A stretch of 64,000 nucleotides of DNA from Teratosphaeria epicoccoides. Lineage: Eukaryota > Ascomycota > Dothideomycetes > Mycosphaerellales > Teratosphaeriaceae. Both the position numbers and the translations under genes were made by a program. Where the stretch lies: contig JADDMT010000004.1 of the NCBI GenBank assembly GCA_021401465.1, forward strand, positions 496,001-560,000. Direction: 5' to 3'. This document shows positions 41,463 through 50,545 of this stretch, one piece after another (within the stretch, counting starts at the first letter, position 1; the number at the start of each line of letters is the position of its first letter). The notes under the pieces are model-generated. The model was not told the DNA's origin. It saw only the letters and a list, made by a program, of their open reading frames with translations, and searched no databases.

Positions 41463-42220
41463 CTAGTCTTCCTGCTTGGTGAAGAGCGCCTCGTTCTCCT
41501 GCTGCGCCTTGATGAAAGCTTCCTTGAAGAGGTTGGCGTTCTCGCTGTTGGCAAATCGGATGGCAAGGGTCTGCGCCTCGGGCTCGCCCTCCGACACATC
41601 TGCGGCGGCGTTCCATACCCAGGAGCGGTCGCTACCCACGTTGGGCGACAGCTTCATGTCGGGAACAACTGTTGGATGTCAGCTTGGGTTCATCTCTGCG
41701 ATATTCGCAGACAGGACTTACTGTAGTGGTTCGCGCAGACCTTGAGCGTCTTGTCCCGTCTCATCACCAGCCTGGTCTTGCTGTTCTCCTTATGCTTCAG
41801 CAACCGGACGTCGCCAGTGCCTCGCTCCTTCCACTCCCTGCTGTCACGGTCGAATTTGAAGAGCTTCGCCCTCATCTTGAACGTCTGCTCCTCAGCCTCC
41901 TCGTTGGTCTTGGTCTCGACCTTCTCAGTCAGATGCACGACCGGCTCGAATTGCACATCAGCCTCCTCTTCAGGGGCTTTCTCATCATCCTCGCCGCCCT
42001 CGGCCTTTGCCTTGTCCGCCTGAGCCTTTGCGGAGCCGGAGCGGTCGTTCTCGTCGCCAGCCGCGTCATCAGCCTTAGTCTCCTTCTTTGCGCCGCCGCC
42101 GAACATGCTGAAGACGTTGTCCTTGACAGCTGATGCGGTTTCCGTTGCCTTCTCAGTAACAGTCTTCTCCTCGCCGGTGGTCGCCGGGGCCTCCGCCTTC
42201 TTGTCCTCGACGTCCGCCAT
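41463..42220 (-). CDS. Ran-binding protein 1 (Yrb1/RanBP1)
   Basis: Exons 41722-42220 and 41463-41668 join across a 53-nt intron (GTAAGT...AACAG, phase 1) to give 234 aa. The first 85 residues are acidic, Lys/Ala-rich and probably disordered. The Ran-binding domain covers about 90-225: VHLTEKVETKTNEE, FKMRAKLFKFDRDSREWKERG, DVRLLKHKENSKTRLVMRRDKTLKVCANHY and, in exon 2, SWVWNAAADVSEGE and TLAIRF. RanBP1 is a cytosolic protein that binds Ran-GTP, helps release it from transport receptors and promotes GTP hydrolysis by RanGAP. The stop is followed by an in-frame ORF, described separately. Confidence 0.94.
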
Positions 42221-43209
42221 GTTGTCGATATTCGCTGCAGTTCCGGGTCAGCCGCTTGTACAGGACCGCTCCCAAATGTCTGGTGTTTCTGCGATGAAAT
42301 GATGCGCGACCGTTACAATGTGGAAAGCTCAGTCAAGTGTGATGGAAAACAGCGAACCCCGCGGACGCAAACGCACCGCTCAGTTGGTTGGGCTCTAGCG
42401 GCGATGCCTCAGGCGAGCCAAGAAGAGCCCCCCAAATTTGACTCCACTCGCATCGTGACTGCCACGCCTGCAGTATACCAATCTTGTCAACTTCCTGTCA
42501 CAAACCATCAATCAAATTGGGCGTCCATAAGTGACAGCCCATCAAATTGAATTAGTCGCTTTATGGTAACGACTAATCGATGACATATACTGATCGTCAA
42601 TCAATGCCATTGACTGCTCGACGGTATTCACATGACTATCCTGGGTGACCGATATAGAAGGCTTTGACTTGACCGTCAACGGAGTCGAATGCTCGATATC
42701 GATGTCATGCACAGAACGAGCGATAGATGCCGTTGGTCGATAGACCGTTGGCCCCCTCGGCCGCTCACCGGTGCCATCGTCTGCTCAACGATGTCCTCGA
42801 CGCCTCAGATAACTGTCTCACTCCACTGACCGATTGATCGCGCACTCGAATGGTCTCTTGTTTGCCAATGACTGCCTGGCACCGCTCACGAATGGATGAC
42901 AGGATCGACCTGACCGTCCGCCAATATAATGACTGTGCGTGCACGGTAAGAGACCTGTTCACGGCATCAGATCCATAACCAGTGAGTCATCCGCTCGATT
43001 CGTTGACAAGGTCAGAAAAGGCCGTTGAAGTTGAGATCACTGCCATCAATCAAATCGACAATACTTCCATCTACCGGTACCTTCAGGCCTCCATCTACAT
43101 GCATGCTCCTTCGCAAAGCCGAGACCCCAGACGCCCCAAGACCTCACCGTACCCCGAACCCGACTGAGCTCTGCATCTAGCCCAGGTACCCAATCCCCTC
43201 CTCGTGTTC
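42221..43209. other. Intergenic, TTGAC/GTCAA-rich, no gene seen
   Basis: Nearly 1 kb without a gene. From about 42480 to 43060 it is crowded with TTGAC/GTCAA and GTCGA/TCGAC words. A 7-bp inverted repeat (TTAGTCG ... CGACTAA) lies at 42552-42576. The part next to 42221 should contain the RanBP1 promoter. Confidence 0.5.
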
Positions 43210-43516
43210 TCAGCTCACTCGACCACACTCATTCAGAGAGCGCGCCATCTCGCAGCCGTCAAAGCACGTCTGATCCAGACCACCAGTGTCGCCATCAACG
43301 CAGACAATGTCGCACACCTGGCAGGAGCTGACTCCGCGCTTCTCGACTGGTGGTGGCGGTCTCATGATCCACGGCGAAGTCGTCGGAGTCACTGAGGCTG
43401 CTGTCAGTCGTGTTGCACGCAAAACTGCAGAACGTGATAGTCTCACCAGTAGGACCGGCGGTGGCGGAGGCGAGCAGCAGAGCCGCCGCGAAGACGAGGC
43501 TCTGGATGACGGCCAT
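43210..43516 (-). CDS. Small secreted cysteine-rich protein with likely KR processing site
   Basis: Exons 43447-43516 and 43210-43391 join across a 55-nt intron (GTGAGA...CTGAC...CTCAG, phase 1), giving 83 aa. Residues 1 to about 20 are a signal peptide (IQSLVFAAALLLASATAG). A Pro/Thr-rich propeptide follows and ends in VEKR, a Kex2-type dibasic site. The predicted mature peptide of about 41 residues begins GVSSC and has six cysteines spaced C-x2-C-x3-C-x11-C-x3-C-x8-C, enough for three disulfides. Without the splice the signal peptide and the cysteine domain are in different frames, so the intron is well supported. No family is recognised. The layout (signal, propeptide, KR, compact cysteine domain) suits a secreted peptide or candidate effector. 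Confidence 0.68.
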
Positions 43517-44560
43517 GGTGGGGTTCTTGATGGATGAACTTGTGGGATGGTCGGACGAAAGGTGGAGAGAGTCTAGTGGGAGGACCGAGGCCGAGAGGTG
43601 GGTGTTTGCGTTGTGGAAGAAGAATTGAAATGGAGAACATTCTTATAGATACTGACAGCAGTCTGTGCGCAACCATTAGCAGATGCGTCGCACGGGGCGA
43701 GTCAAGGCGCTGCAGCCCTGCCGCGTGCATGTGCTGAGAGAGGGCTCGAGGGATACCCGTCAAATAGTGACAGTGCCGTCAAGCAATCAAGCTCTTGTTG
43801 ACGTCGTGACTGCATGATGAGTCGTGACAGACCGTCATCCGCAACACTTTCATCAGTCAAAAGCTGACAGACCGACTCTTTGAGAAACGACTGCCAGGGT
43901 CACAGTGGCATTGGAGACATCAGGCGTTTGAAGCGCCGTCGACGCGGCGCTCGAGTCAGCGAAACAACACATCGCCATGACCCATGACCCAGTCCACCCT
44001 CCCGATCTCTCCCCTGCCTTCGCATCACCCACGTTCCCCCATCAACACTAAACAACTCATCGATTCTATTTCTCCAATGATAATATCCAGTGTCAAGAAT
44101 CTAAGCCGTGAGAAGCTTCTCAACTACTCCTTACTCCCAGCCCGCACTGTATGCGTCAACGCTATCAAAGATCAAGCTCCTTGCAGGGCGGGGCGAGCAG
44201 TCAGCTCCAAGGCCCGGTCGGAATCGGCTGGTGATGAGAGTCCGGTCTCAGTGAGTTTGAGCGCCGGGCTGATGTATGTTGAGAGGGTTGGCGACGGTGT
44301 CAAGCATCAAACGAAATCAAGCATCAAACGATATCAAGCACCAAACACGTCAACAGCCACTCTTCAGAGACAAATGTAGCTACCACCTCCCCCCCGCCCT
44401 CACCCATTTGAGCCCTCTTCACCATATCCGGAGCCACAGCCGCCGAAACCACAAACGACAGGTCGTCAACGAAATACACGCCCGTAGAGAACTAACCAAT
44501 GCGCCAAGGCTTCTCCGCCATTGCTCGAAGAAAAAGGTACTCGTCCATTGAAGCCATAAA

Positions 44561-44600
<40 letters not shown>

Positions 44601-44726
44601 CATCATCATCATCATCATCACTCCCGTAGCCACGCACGCAAGTCAGCAATTGAAACGGCACGCCACGCGACGCCGGGGAAAAAAGAATCAAAAAGAAAAG
44701 AAAAGAAAAGCCCTTCTCTCCCACCA
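43517..44726. other. Intergenic with microsatellite
   Basis: About 1.2 kb without a supportable gene. The first half contains several TGACAG and GTCAA words (43780-43960). The second half holds the CA/CAT microsatellite listed separately. Confidence 0.5.
44567..44620. repeat. Compound microsatellite (CA)n-(CAT)n
   Basis: About 33 nt of CA repeat runs directly into about 21 nt of CAT repeat. Both can be read through as artificial ORFs (His runs on one strand, Asp or Val-Cys runs on the other), which are not real proteins. Confidence 0.95.
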
Positions 44727-46096
44727 TCAACTCGTCCCCTGCGACGCCGCAGAAGCCGGCAGGGTAAAATACACCGTACTCCGCACCGTACTCGTGCTCG
44801 TGACGTGCGTCGTGCTGGTGCGATCCGCCGCGCTCCTGCATCGTCCACCGCCTTATTAGCAAAAACTTCCGTCACCACACCAAAAAAGGGATGGAATCGA
44901 AAAGCGAGCACTCACGAAGAAGTGTCCACCGCCGCGGCCGCCCCCCCACCAGCACCAGCACTACTACTGCTCGCCAACGCCAACGTCAACGTCTCGAAAA
45001 CCGTCGCCCCCGTACTCGTGCTCACGCCCGTCCCCCCCGCAGCCGCCGCAGTCGCCGGCCCCACACTCGTGCTCGTCCAATGCGTTTCATAGCTACTCTC
45101 CAAATACGTACTCATGCTAAACGTCGTCGCCGTCTCCGTGACATTCGCGACAAAACTCTCCACGATGATCTGACTCGGCCCCGACACCGTCGTAGAAATA
45201 TTCAACAACCGCGTGCTCGTCCCCGTCTCGGTAACCAGACTGGTATGCCAGATTTGCAACTCCGTGACGCATTCCTCGGAGCTGTTGGAAGACTGGTAGG
45301 AGCAGACTTCGCGGCGGACAGAGGCGGGGGCCGAGCCGGCGGTGAGAAACGCCCAGGCGGCGAGGTAATAGGTCGTGACGGTTTCGATTGAGGGGGCGGG
45401 TGTGATGGTGGAGGGGATGAGGAGGGCGGCTGTGCCGGTGGGGAAGGCGGTCCCGGTGGCTGGACCGGTTGAGTTGGAGGTGCCGAAGATTGGGAAGGGG
45501 ACGGAGGTGTTTTGAGAGGTTGAGATGTTGGCGTATGTTACTGTCGGTGTTGGCGTGACGATGGTGTAGCCGTAGTCGCTGGAGAAAGTGATTTCCTGCG
45601 CGCAGTTTGTGATCGGGTATGTGGTTGTCAGATCTGTGAGCGTGGTGTCGCAGACCATCGTCTCCGTGGCAGAGTAGATGGTCGTGCAAGTGCCGTTTCC
45701 TGTAGTCCCAGGGACTGAGTAGTTGCCATACGGCGCAGTCGAGTATGTCGCGGACGGACTTGGCGAGACGGAGAGAACAGCGAGAGGTGGTAGTTCGCAA
45801 AGCGTGTATTGCGGTTCGTAGGACGTTACGAGCTGACTGATTGTCGTGATGGCGACGGGCGATGCTCCAGGAGAGGGCGTGATGACCGTGTAGTATGCCA
45901 CGCTGGTCTCTGTCGGACCCGCAGAAGATGATGAGGTATCTGCTGTCGGTGTCGCGGAAGAAGAGACGGGGATGATGGGTCCACCTTGTCGAGGCTTGAT
46001 CGTAACGGCCTCATGCTGGTGTTTGAGCGGCAGTCGACGCCCTTCGACTGCGAACACCAAAGCGAAAAGAGCGTATGTTGAACGAATAAATGCCAT
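44727..46096 (-). CDS. Ser/Thr-rich secreted protein
   Basis: Exon 1 is 44916-46096 and exon 2 is 44727-44835, with an 80-nt intron (GTGAGT...TGCTAAT...GCAG), giving 429 aa. The start is taken at ATG 46096 because it begins a signal peptide (AFIRSTYALFALVFAVEG); an in-frame GTG lies upstream. A stop TGA sits inside a perfect donor at the end of exon 1, and the spliced frame continues with more Ser/Thr-rich sequence (TSTTHVTSTSTVRSTVYF), so the unspliced ORF is probably too short. The body has many N-x-S/T sites, Tyr-rich VTTYY/YTIVTP motifs and about eight cysteines. No hydrophobic GPI tail is seen, although a further exon is possible. Cell-wall or extracellular role is inferred. Confidence 0.62.
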
Positions 46097-46427
46097 TGTA
46101 TTGACGTGACAATTGCTCTCCAGGAGCGCGTGCGAACGCTGTCGGACTGATAATTGTTCCAAAGAGTGACTGTCCTCGGCTGGACTCTGAGCGCTGCTCG
46201 AAGGTGTGGTCGTCGGCTATCGTCGCGTGATGTTGTAGCCATGCATTCCGTGTCGCAGGATCTAAACAAATACGTATGCTGGGGATTGGAATGGAGCAGG
46301 GGCCTTGCATATCCCTTTCTTGACAGCGAAAGTCTTGACATCTCGGAATATTTACCAAGGAGCCACGCTTCTGCAGGAGCCGTGCATCGAACAGATATGC
46401 TGATCATCAAACGAGGCGCCTCTACGC

Positions 46428-48068
46428 TCAATCGCTCTCGTCACTGTCGTCCTGACTGCCACTGCTCATACTCTCGTCTCCGTTGACCCGTTTCTGGGAC
46501 GTTCGTTTTTGCTCCCTCTCAATCAGCGCTCGCCGTTCCGCATTGACCCTCTCGATCTTTTCAAAGCTTGCAGTCTGTAATCTCCGTAGCGCATCGATCT
46601 GCTTTTTCAACGACAAGTTTTCTTCTCTCAGACTCCGCTCTGCCGGTCTGACGGGACCATCAAACGCCACGAAGTCCTCATCAGCACCAGCATCTGTCTC
46701 GCCATTCGTTTGGGCTGTCGAAGTGTTGCTCCAGGAGGCGAGCTCGGCGAGGCCATCGTCAAGTAGAGCTTGCGGGTATGAGGGAGCTGTCAAAGCTTGC
46801 TCGAACATCGAGAGGGCATTCGCATGGGCATCACGGAGAGAGGAAGTAAGCTCGACATTGACGACGTAGTTACCAGGGATCGATCCATCGCCACTATCGA
46901 AGGCGCCAAACTTTGGCTTCACGATCGCAGGGATTCTGAACTTGGGCTCAGCTTCATGCGCAAAACCAGTCACCGGCAAGAACGATAAATTATTGACTGG
47001 GCCTGGAAGCGGCTGTTGCAAGATATTGTTCTGCAATCGACCAGTGGCCGCGTCCCAGCTCAGAATCTGACCGGAAGCGTGGCCAGATAGGAGAGTGCAG
47101 CTGTCCCAACTCAATGTCAGACTCGTGGCTGCACCGACTGATGCATCGGCGGGTTTCCAAAGAGATTTGGGAGGCGGCTGGATCGGCGCACTCGAGTCGC
47201 CAGCGTCCTGAACAGCTGACGATTGCGCGTAGAGGTCGAGTTGCTGCACACTGCCGTCCTCGTAGCCGACGTACACCGCCCTGTCTGCGGCATCAAGAGC
47301 AAGGCTGGCAGGGACAGCGGGTAGCAAGTAAGTTCGCAACAGAGTGTTCGAATGGTAGTCCCAGATCAAGCAAGTCTTGTCCTTGGCCGCGGTGACGGCA
47401 ATGTTGGTCCAACCTGCACCATGTCCCACAGACAATGCCGTGACTTCTGCTCTGTGGCTCGTGAAAGTCTCGAATGGCACCAGAGCTTGCGCGCCGACAT
47501 TGGAGAAGGAGAGTAGGCTCGGCAAGGACCAGATATGACAAGTCGAGTCCGCGGATGCCGAGATGAGGAAATTGCTCGTTGGGTCGACTGCCAGGGAAAG
47601 GACGGGTTGGAGATGACTTTGAGCTGTGGCGATCTGCCGGCCACTGGCGAGTTCCCAGACGAAGATGCGGCCTTGGACCGTGCCTAGGATCAAGACCGAT
47701 TCGTGGCAGGCTAAAGTGATTGATGAGATCTTCTCGGGGAAAGGCACGGTTGCTTCTTGATTTGCTTTCTGGCGAGAATAGACATGAACGACAGCTTTGC
47801 CTTGCTGGGCGGCGAACATGTGGGTGGAGCTGATGGCGAGACAGTTCGGTGGCGTGGCGGAAGTTTTGAGGATGTGTCGAGGTTGGTGGAGCGGTCGATG
47901 TTCGTAGATGAAGATGCCCGCGTCGGTGAGTTGGGGGGGAGGGGGTGGTTTGGCGGTGACGGGAGGGCCGATTGAGGCCGTCCACTGCTCCGTCAACATG
48001 AGTGCGGGCTCCGATGGGGAGTCGGTGTTGTCGAGGTCGATAGAGTTGACGTGTACAGGACCAGACAT
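46428..48068 (-). CDS. ipi3: Pre-rRNA-processing WD40 protein Ipi3
   Basis: An intronless ORF; the ATG at 48068 (SGPVHVNSIDL...) gives 546 aa and is chosen because upstream in-frame sequence is unlike the family and overlaps the divergent Cms1 promoter. At least four WD40-like repeats are visible between about residues 80 and 360: VLILGTVQGRIFVWELASGR, FLISASADSTCHIWSL, IAVTAAKDKTCLIWDY, AVYVGYEDGSVQQLDL and TLLSGHASGQILSWD. The C-terminus is a charged helix. Ipi3 (human WDR18) acts with Rix1 and Ipi1 in the nucleolus in ITS2 processing of 27S pre-rRNA and in pre-60S maturation and is also linked to replication licensing. It lies head to head with another ribosome-biogenesis gene. Confidence 0.85.
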   Translation of the reverse strand: MSGPVHVNSIDLDNTDSPSEPALMLTEQWTASIGPPVTAKPPPPPQLTDAGIFIYEHRPLHQPRHILKTSATPPNCLAISSTHMFAAQQGKAVVHVYSRQKANQEATVPFPEKISSITLACHESVLILGTVQGRIFVWELASGRQIATAQSHLQPVLSLAVDPTSNFLISASADSTCHIWSLPSLLSFSNVGAQALVPFETFTSHRAEVTALSVGHGAGWTNIAVTAAKDKTCLIWDYHSNTLLRTYLLPAVPASLALDAADRAVYVGYEDGSVQQLDLYAQSSAVQDAGDSSAPIQPPPKSLWKPADASVGAATSLTLSWDSCTLLSGHASGQILSWDAATGRLQNNILQQPLPGPVNNLSFLPVTGFAHEAEPKFRIPAIVKPKFGAFDSGDGSIPGNYVVNVELTSSLRDAHANALSMFEQALTAPSYPQALLDDGLAELASWSNTSTAQTNGETDAGADEDFVAFDGPVRPAERSLREENLSLKKQIDALRRLQTASFEKIERVNAERRALIEREQKRTSQKRVNGDESMSSGSQDDSDESD

Positions 48069-48176
48069 TCCCTTGTTCCGTGGTGGCCGTCCCGCTTGCA
48101 GCTTCCAATTCGAGATATTCTTGGTCGCGACTTCCCCCTCTGTCGCAACGCACCTGCCTTCTCCGCCACGGGCAGC
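48069..48176. promoter_or_regulatory. Bidirectional promoter of Ipi3 and Cms1
   Basis: Only 108 bp separate the two predicted start codons, so the two ribosome-biogenesis genes must share regulatory sequence. I did not recognise a specific motif. Confidence 0.55.
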
Positions 48177-49118
48177 ATGTCGCACTCGGCCTCCGATCAC
48201 GCAGGCGTCGCGCTGATGGGAGCAGTTGGCGACGAGGATGCGCCCGATGTGCAGAGATCAAGTCAAGCCACGAAGCGGAAACGAGACGAGATCCAACACG
48301 ACGCCGAAGCAGCCACAGAATCCACACGCAGCAAGAAGAACAAGAGGCAGACGCAGACGCAGACGGAGACAAAGACGAAGACGAAGACAAAGACAAACAA
48401 AGCCAGACACAACATCGCCGACGACGCCCTCGACACCGAGAAGCACGTGAACCACGCCATCCGCCACATGGATCCGTCTCTCCTCGCGGACCACGTGGCC
48501 CAACGCACCCAACGCTTCCAGGCCTCGCTCAGCCACGTCGAAGCCGCACACCTCCGCATCGCCGAACGCGCAATCATCGACACCGCGGTTTTCCCCGCCC
48601 CCCGCACCACCCATGTCCTCCCCGCCTTCCTCGAAGCCTTCGCGGGTCAACGGCGGACCAGCAAGCGCGGCAAGACGGGACAACCGGGCGGTCTGGCGAA
48701 TGCCTCGAAGCAGATGGGAAGTCCGCATACTCTTGTCATTGCGGGAAGTGGCTTGCGGGCGGCGGATCTGACGAGGGTGTTGAGGAGGTTTCAGACGAAG
48801 GAGTCTGCGGTGGCCAAGCTGTTTGCGAAGCACATCAAGTTGAGGGACGCGGTGGAGATGTGTGGGCGCACGAGGATGGGGATCGGGGTGGGCACGCCCC
48901 AGCGGGTGTGGGATCTGATTGAGGAGGGGGCGTTGAGGGTGGAGAGGCTGGAGAGGGTGGTGGTGGATGCGAGTCACATTGATCTGAAGAAGAGGGGGAT
49001 CCTGGACATGCAGGAGACGCAGGTGCCGCTGGTCAAGCTGCTGGCGAGAGACGAGTGGAAGGGGCGGTATGCTGGTGGCGATGGAGAGAAGGGAACGATC
49101 GACTTGTTGTTCTTCTAG
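48177..49118 (+). CDS. cms1: Cms1-type ribosome biogenesis protein
   Basis: An intronless 313-aa ORF from the ATG at 48177 (SHSASDHAG...). The first third is Lys/Arg-rich with a run of alternating Thr/Gln and Thr/Lys codons (48340-48400). The conserved part begins near KHVNHAIRHMDPSLLADHVAQRTQRF and continues with LVIAGSGLRAADLTRVLRRF, VAKLFAKHIKL and GIGVGTPQRVWDLIEEGALRVERLERVVVDAS, typical of Cms1, a small nucleolar protein related to the helicase-like fold and found with the 90S pre-ribosome. It ends ...KGTIDLLFF. It lacks helicase catalytic motifs, as expected for the family. Confidence 0.85.
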   Translation: MSHSASDHAGVALMGAVGDEDAPDVQRSSQATKRKRDEIQHDAEAATESTRSKKNKRQTQTQTETKTKTKTKTNKARHNIADDALDTEKHVNHAIRHMDPSLLADHVAQRTQRFQASLSHVEAAHLRIAERAIIDTAVFPAPRTTHVLPAFLEAFAGQRRTSKRGKTGQPGGLANASKQMGSPHTLVIAGSGLRAADLTRVLRRFQTKESAVAKLFAKHIKLRDAVEMCGRTRMGIGVGTPQRVWDLIEEGALRVERLERVVVDASHIDLKKRGILDMQETQVPLVKLLARDEWKGRYAGGDGEKGTIDLLFF

Positions 49119-49585
49119 TCCAGTGAGTATCCCCCGTGATGTTTCCTGCATCCAGCCATGCTCTACCCCAGACAAGGAAGAGAAATGGATGCAAAACATA
49201 CAACAGAGCAGAATCCATCTTCTCACGTGGTCACCCATCGTAATCCTCACCCCGTAATGCCCCCGACGTATGCGGCGATAGCATCCCAGCGCTCCTCGTG
49301 AAGCCCCACAGCCTTACACGTACGTCAGCCGCGCCAAGCCCAGCCCCATCTACCGACGCCAGCCCGCCAAGTCAAGAATGCCGTATCTCGGTCAAGACCC
49401 CAAGCATCTCGCATCAAGAGCTGACTAACGCTGCGCAGATGACAACTTGATTCTACCAGCCATCCGGGCCGTCGGAGACCGATGTCAATATATAACACCA
49501 GACACGTGCATCTCCCATGCCCATTCATCTTCTTCACATCCCTCATTTCTCCAGACGCAGACGCAGAAAAGGTAGCAGCCGCAAA
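49119..49585. other. Intergenic, Cms1 to small secreted protein
   Basis: About 470 bp; contains the promoter of the gene at 49586. No other gene is seen. Confidence 0.5.
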
Positions 49586-50027
49586 ATGAAGCTCGTCACC
49601 CTCCTCGCCGCGCTGTTCGCTCCTTTGGCTCTAGCAGGCGTACGTCCCTCCCCCTCTTCAACTACATCCACCCTCACCCCCACCACCCCGGTCCCAAACC
49701 ACTTACAAACAAAAACTAACAATGCACCCATCAAACCAGTCCTGCTCGAAAGCCGACGGCGGCGACGGAAAGTGCAAGCCAAACGATGCCGAGTACAGAC
49801 TAGGTTTCCGAGACCAGGAATGCGCTCCCGTAAGTTTGATTCTACCCAGCCCAACCTTCCTGCCCCCCTTCCTCCCACCACAAGAACACCGTGCTAATGC
49901 TCGGAGTGGCGACGTCGTGTAGTCGCACCCCTGCCGAACAGAGAAGAACGGGTGTATCTTCTCTAAAAGCCAGGTCGACATCGGAGGGAACCCTCCGAAG
50001 CTTTTGATGTGCGCGAATTGTAGTTAG
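49586..50027 (+). CDS. Small secreted cysteine-rich protein, three exons
   Basis: Exons 49586-49639, 49740-49829 and 49923-50027 join in frame (phase 0 twice) across introns of 100 and 93 nt, giving 82 aa. Exon 1 encodes exactly the signal peptide (KLVTLLAALFAPLALAG). The mature part of about 64 residues has seven cysteines, beginning SCSKADGG and ending MCANCS, with a central LGFRDQECAP and HPCRTEKNGC. Introns are longer than the window's norm but have good donors (GTACGT, GTAAGT) and CTAAC/CTAAT branch sites. No family is recognised. An odd cysteine count suggests either one free cysteine or a boundary slightly different from my model. Candidate effector or surface protein by type only. Confidence 0.66.
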
Positions 50028-50251
50028 AATCTGGGTTGGGAGGGAGTGGGATTCGGTGTTTGGGGACATCAAGTTCTGGGGACAAGTGGAAGGAGAAGAT
50101 GGAGAAAAGCGAATCTGCAATCGCGCGATTAATGCCCCTCCATCCCGTATCGAGTTGCGCGATTTAAAAACACCTCTCTCTCGCGCCTCCCTCATCAACG
50201 CCCCTCTCCCCAACAAGAACGACGTCTACAACAACTTCTCTCTGGAAGACT

Positions 50252-50545
50252 ATGCCCCCGCCACCACCCCCAGCACTCCCACCAGCCCGCATTCCATTCT
50301 GCTGGGGCCCACCACCCGACGACGACACAATCACTGCCACGGGCGCCACCTTCTTCAGCGCCTGCATCCTGGACTTCGCCAGTGACATAGCTGCGAACAT
50401 GCTCCTGTTGATCGCGTGTCTGTACATGCTAGCCGCGCTTGTAGACGTTCTGAAGCGGTGGGGCGGCGGCGGAGAGGAGGAGGAGGAGATGCCGGTCAGT
50501 GGGGTGGCGTGGGCGAGAATCTCGAGTCGCGGGACCGCGGGGTGA
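50252..50545 (+). CDS. Hypothetical small single-pass membrane protein
   Basis: A 97-codon ORF from ATG 50252. A proline-rich N-terminus is followed by one hydrophobic segment, about residues 47-66 (AANMLLLIACLYMLAALVDVL), and a Gly/Glu-rich tail. It begins about 225 bp after the small secreted protein on the same strand. No family is recognised; support is limited to the ATG, the clean membrane segment and upstream sequence that looks like a 5' UTR. Confidence 0.35.
   Translation: MPPPPPPALPPARIPFCWGPPPDDDTITATGATFFSACILDFASDIAANMLLLIACLYMLAALVDVLKRWGGGGEEEEEMPVSGVAWARISSRGTAG

Noticed and set aside
44499..45092. 197-codon ORF with a poly-Thr-His run
   Set aside because: It is produced by reading through the CA/CAT microsatellite.
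48258..49250. 330-codon minus-strand ORF
   Set aside because: Antisense to Cms1; His/Pro/Arg/Leu-rich and without domain.
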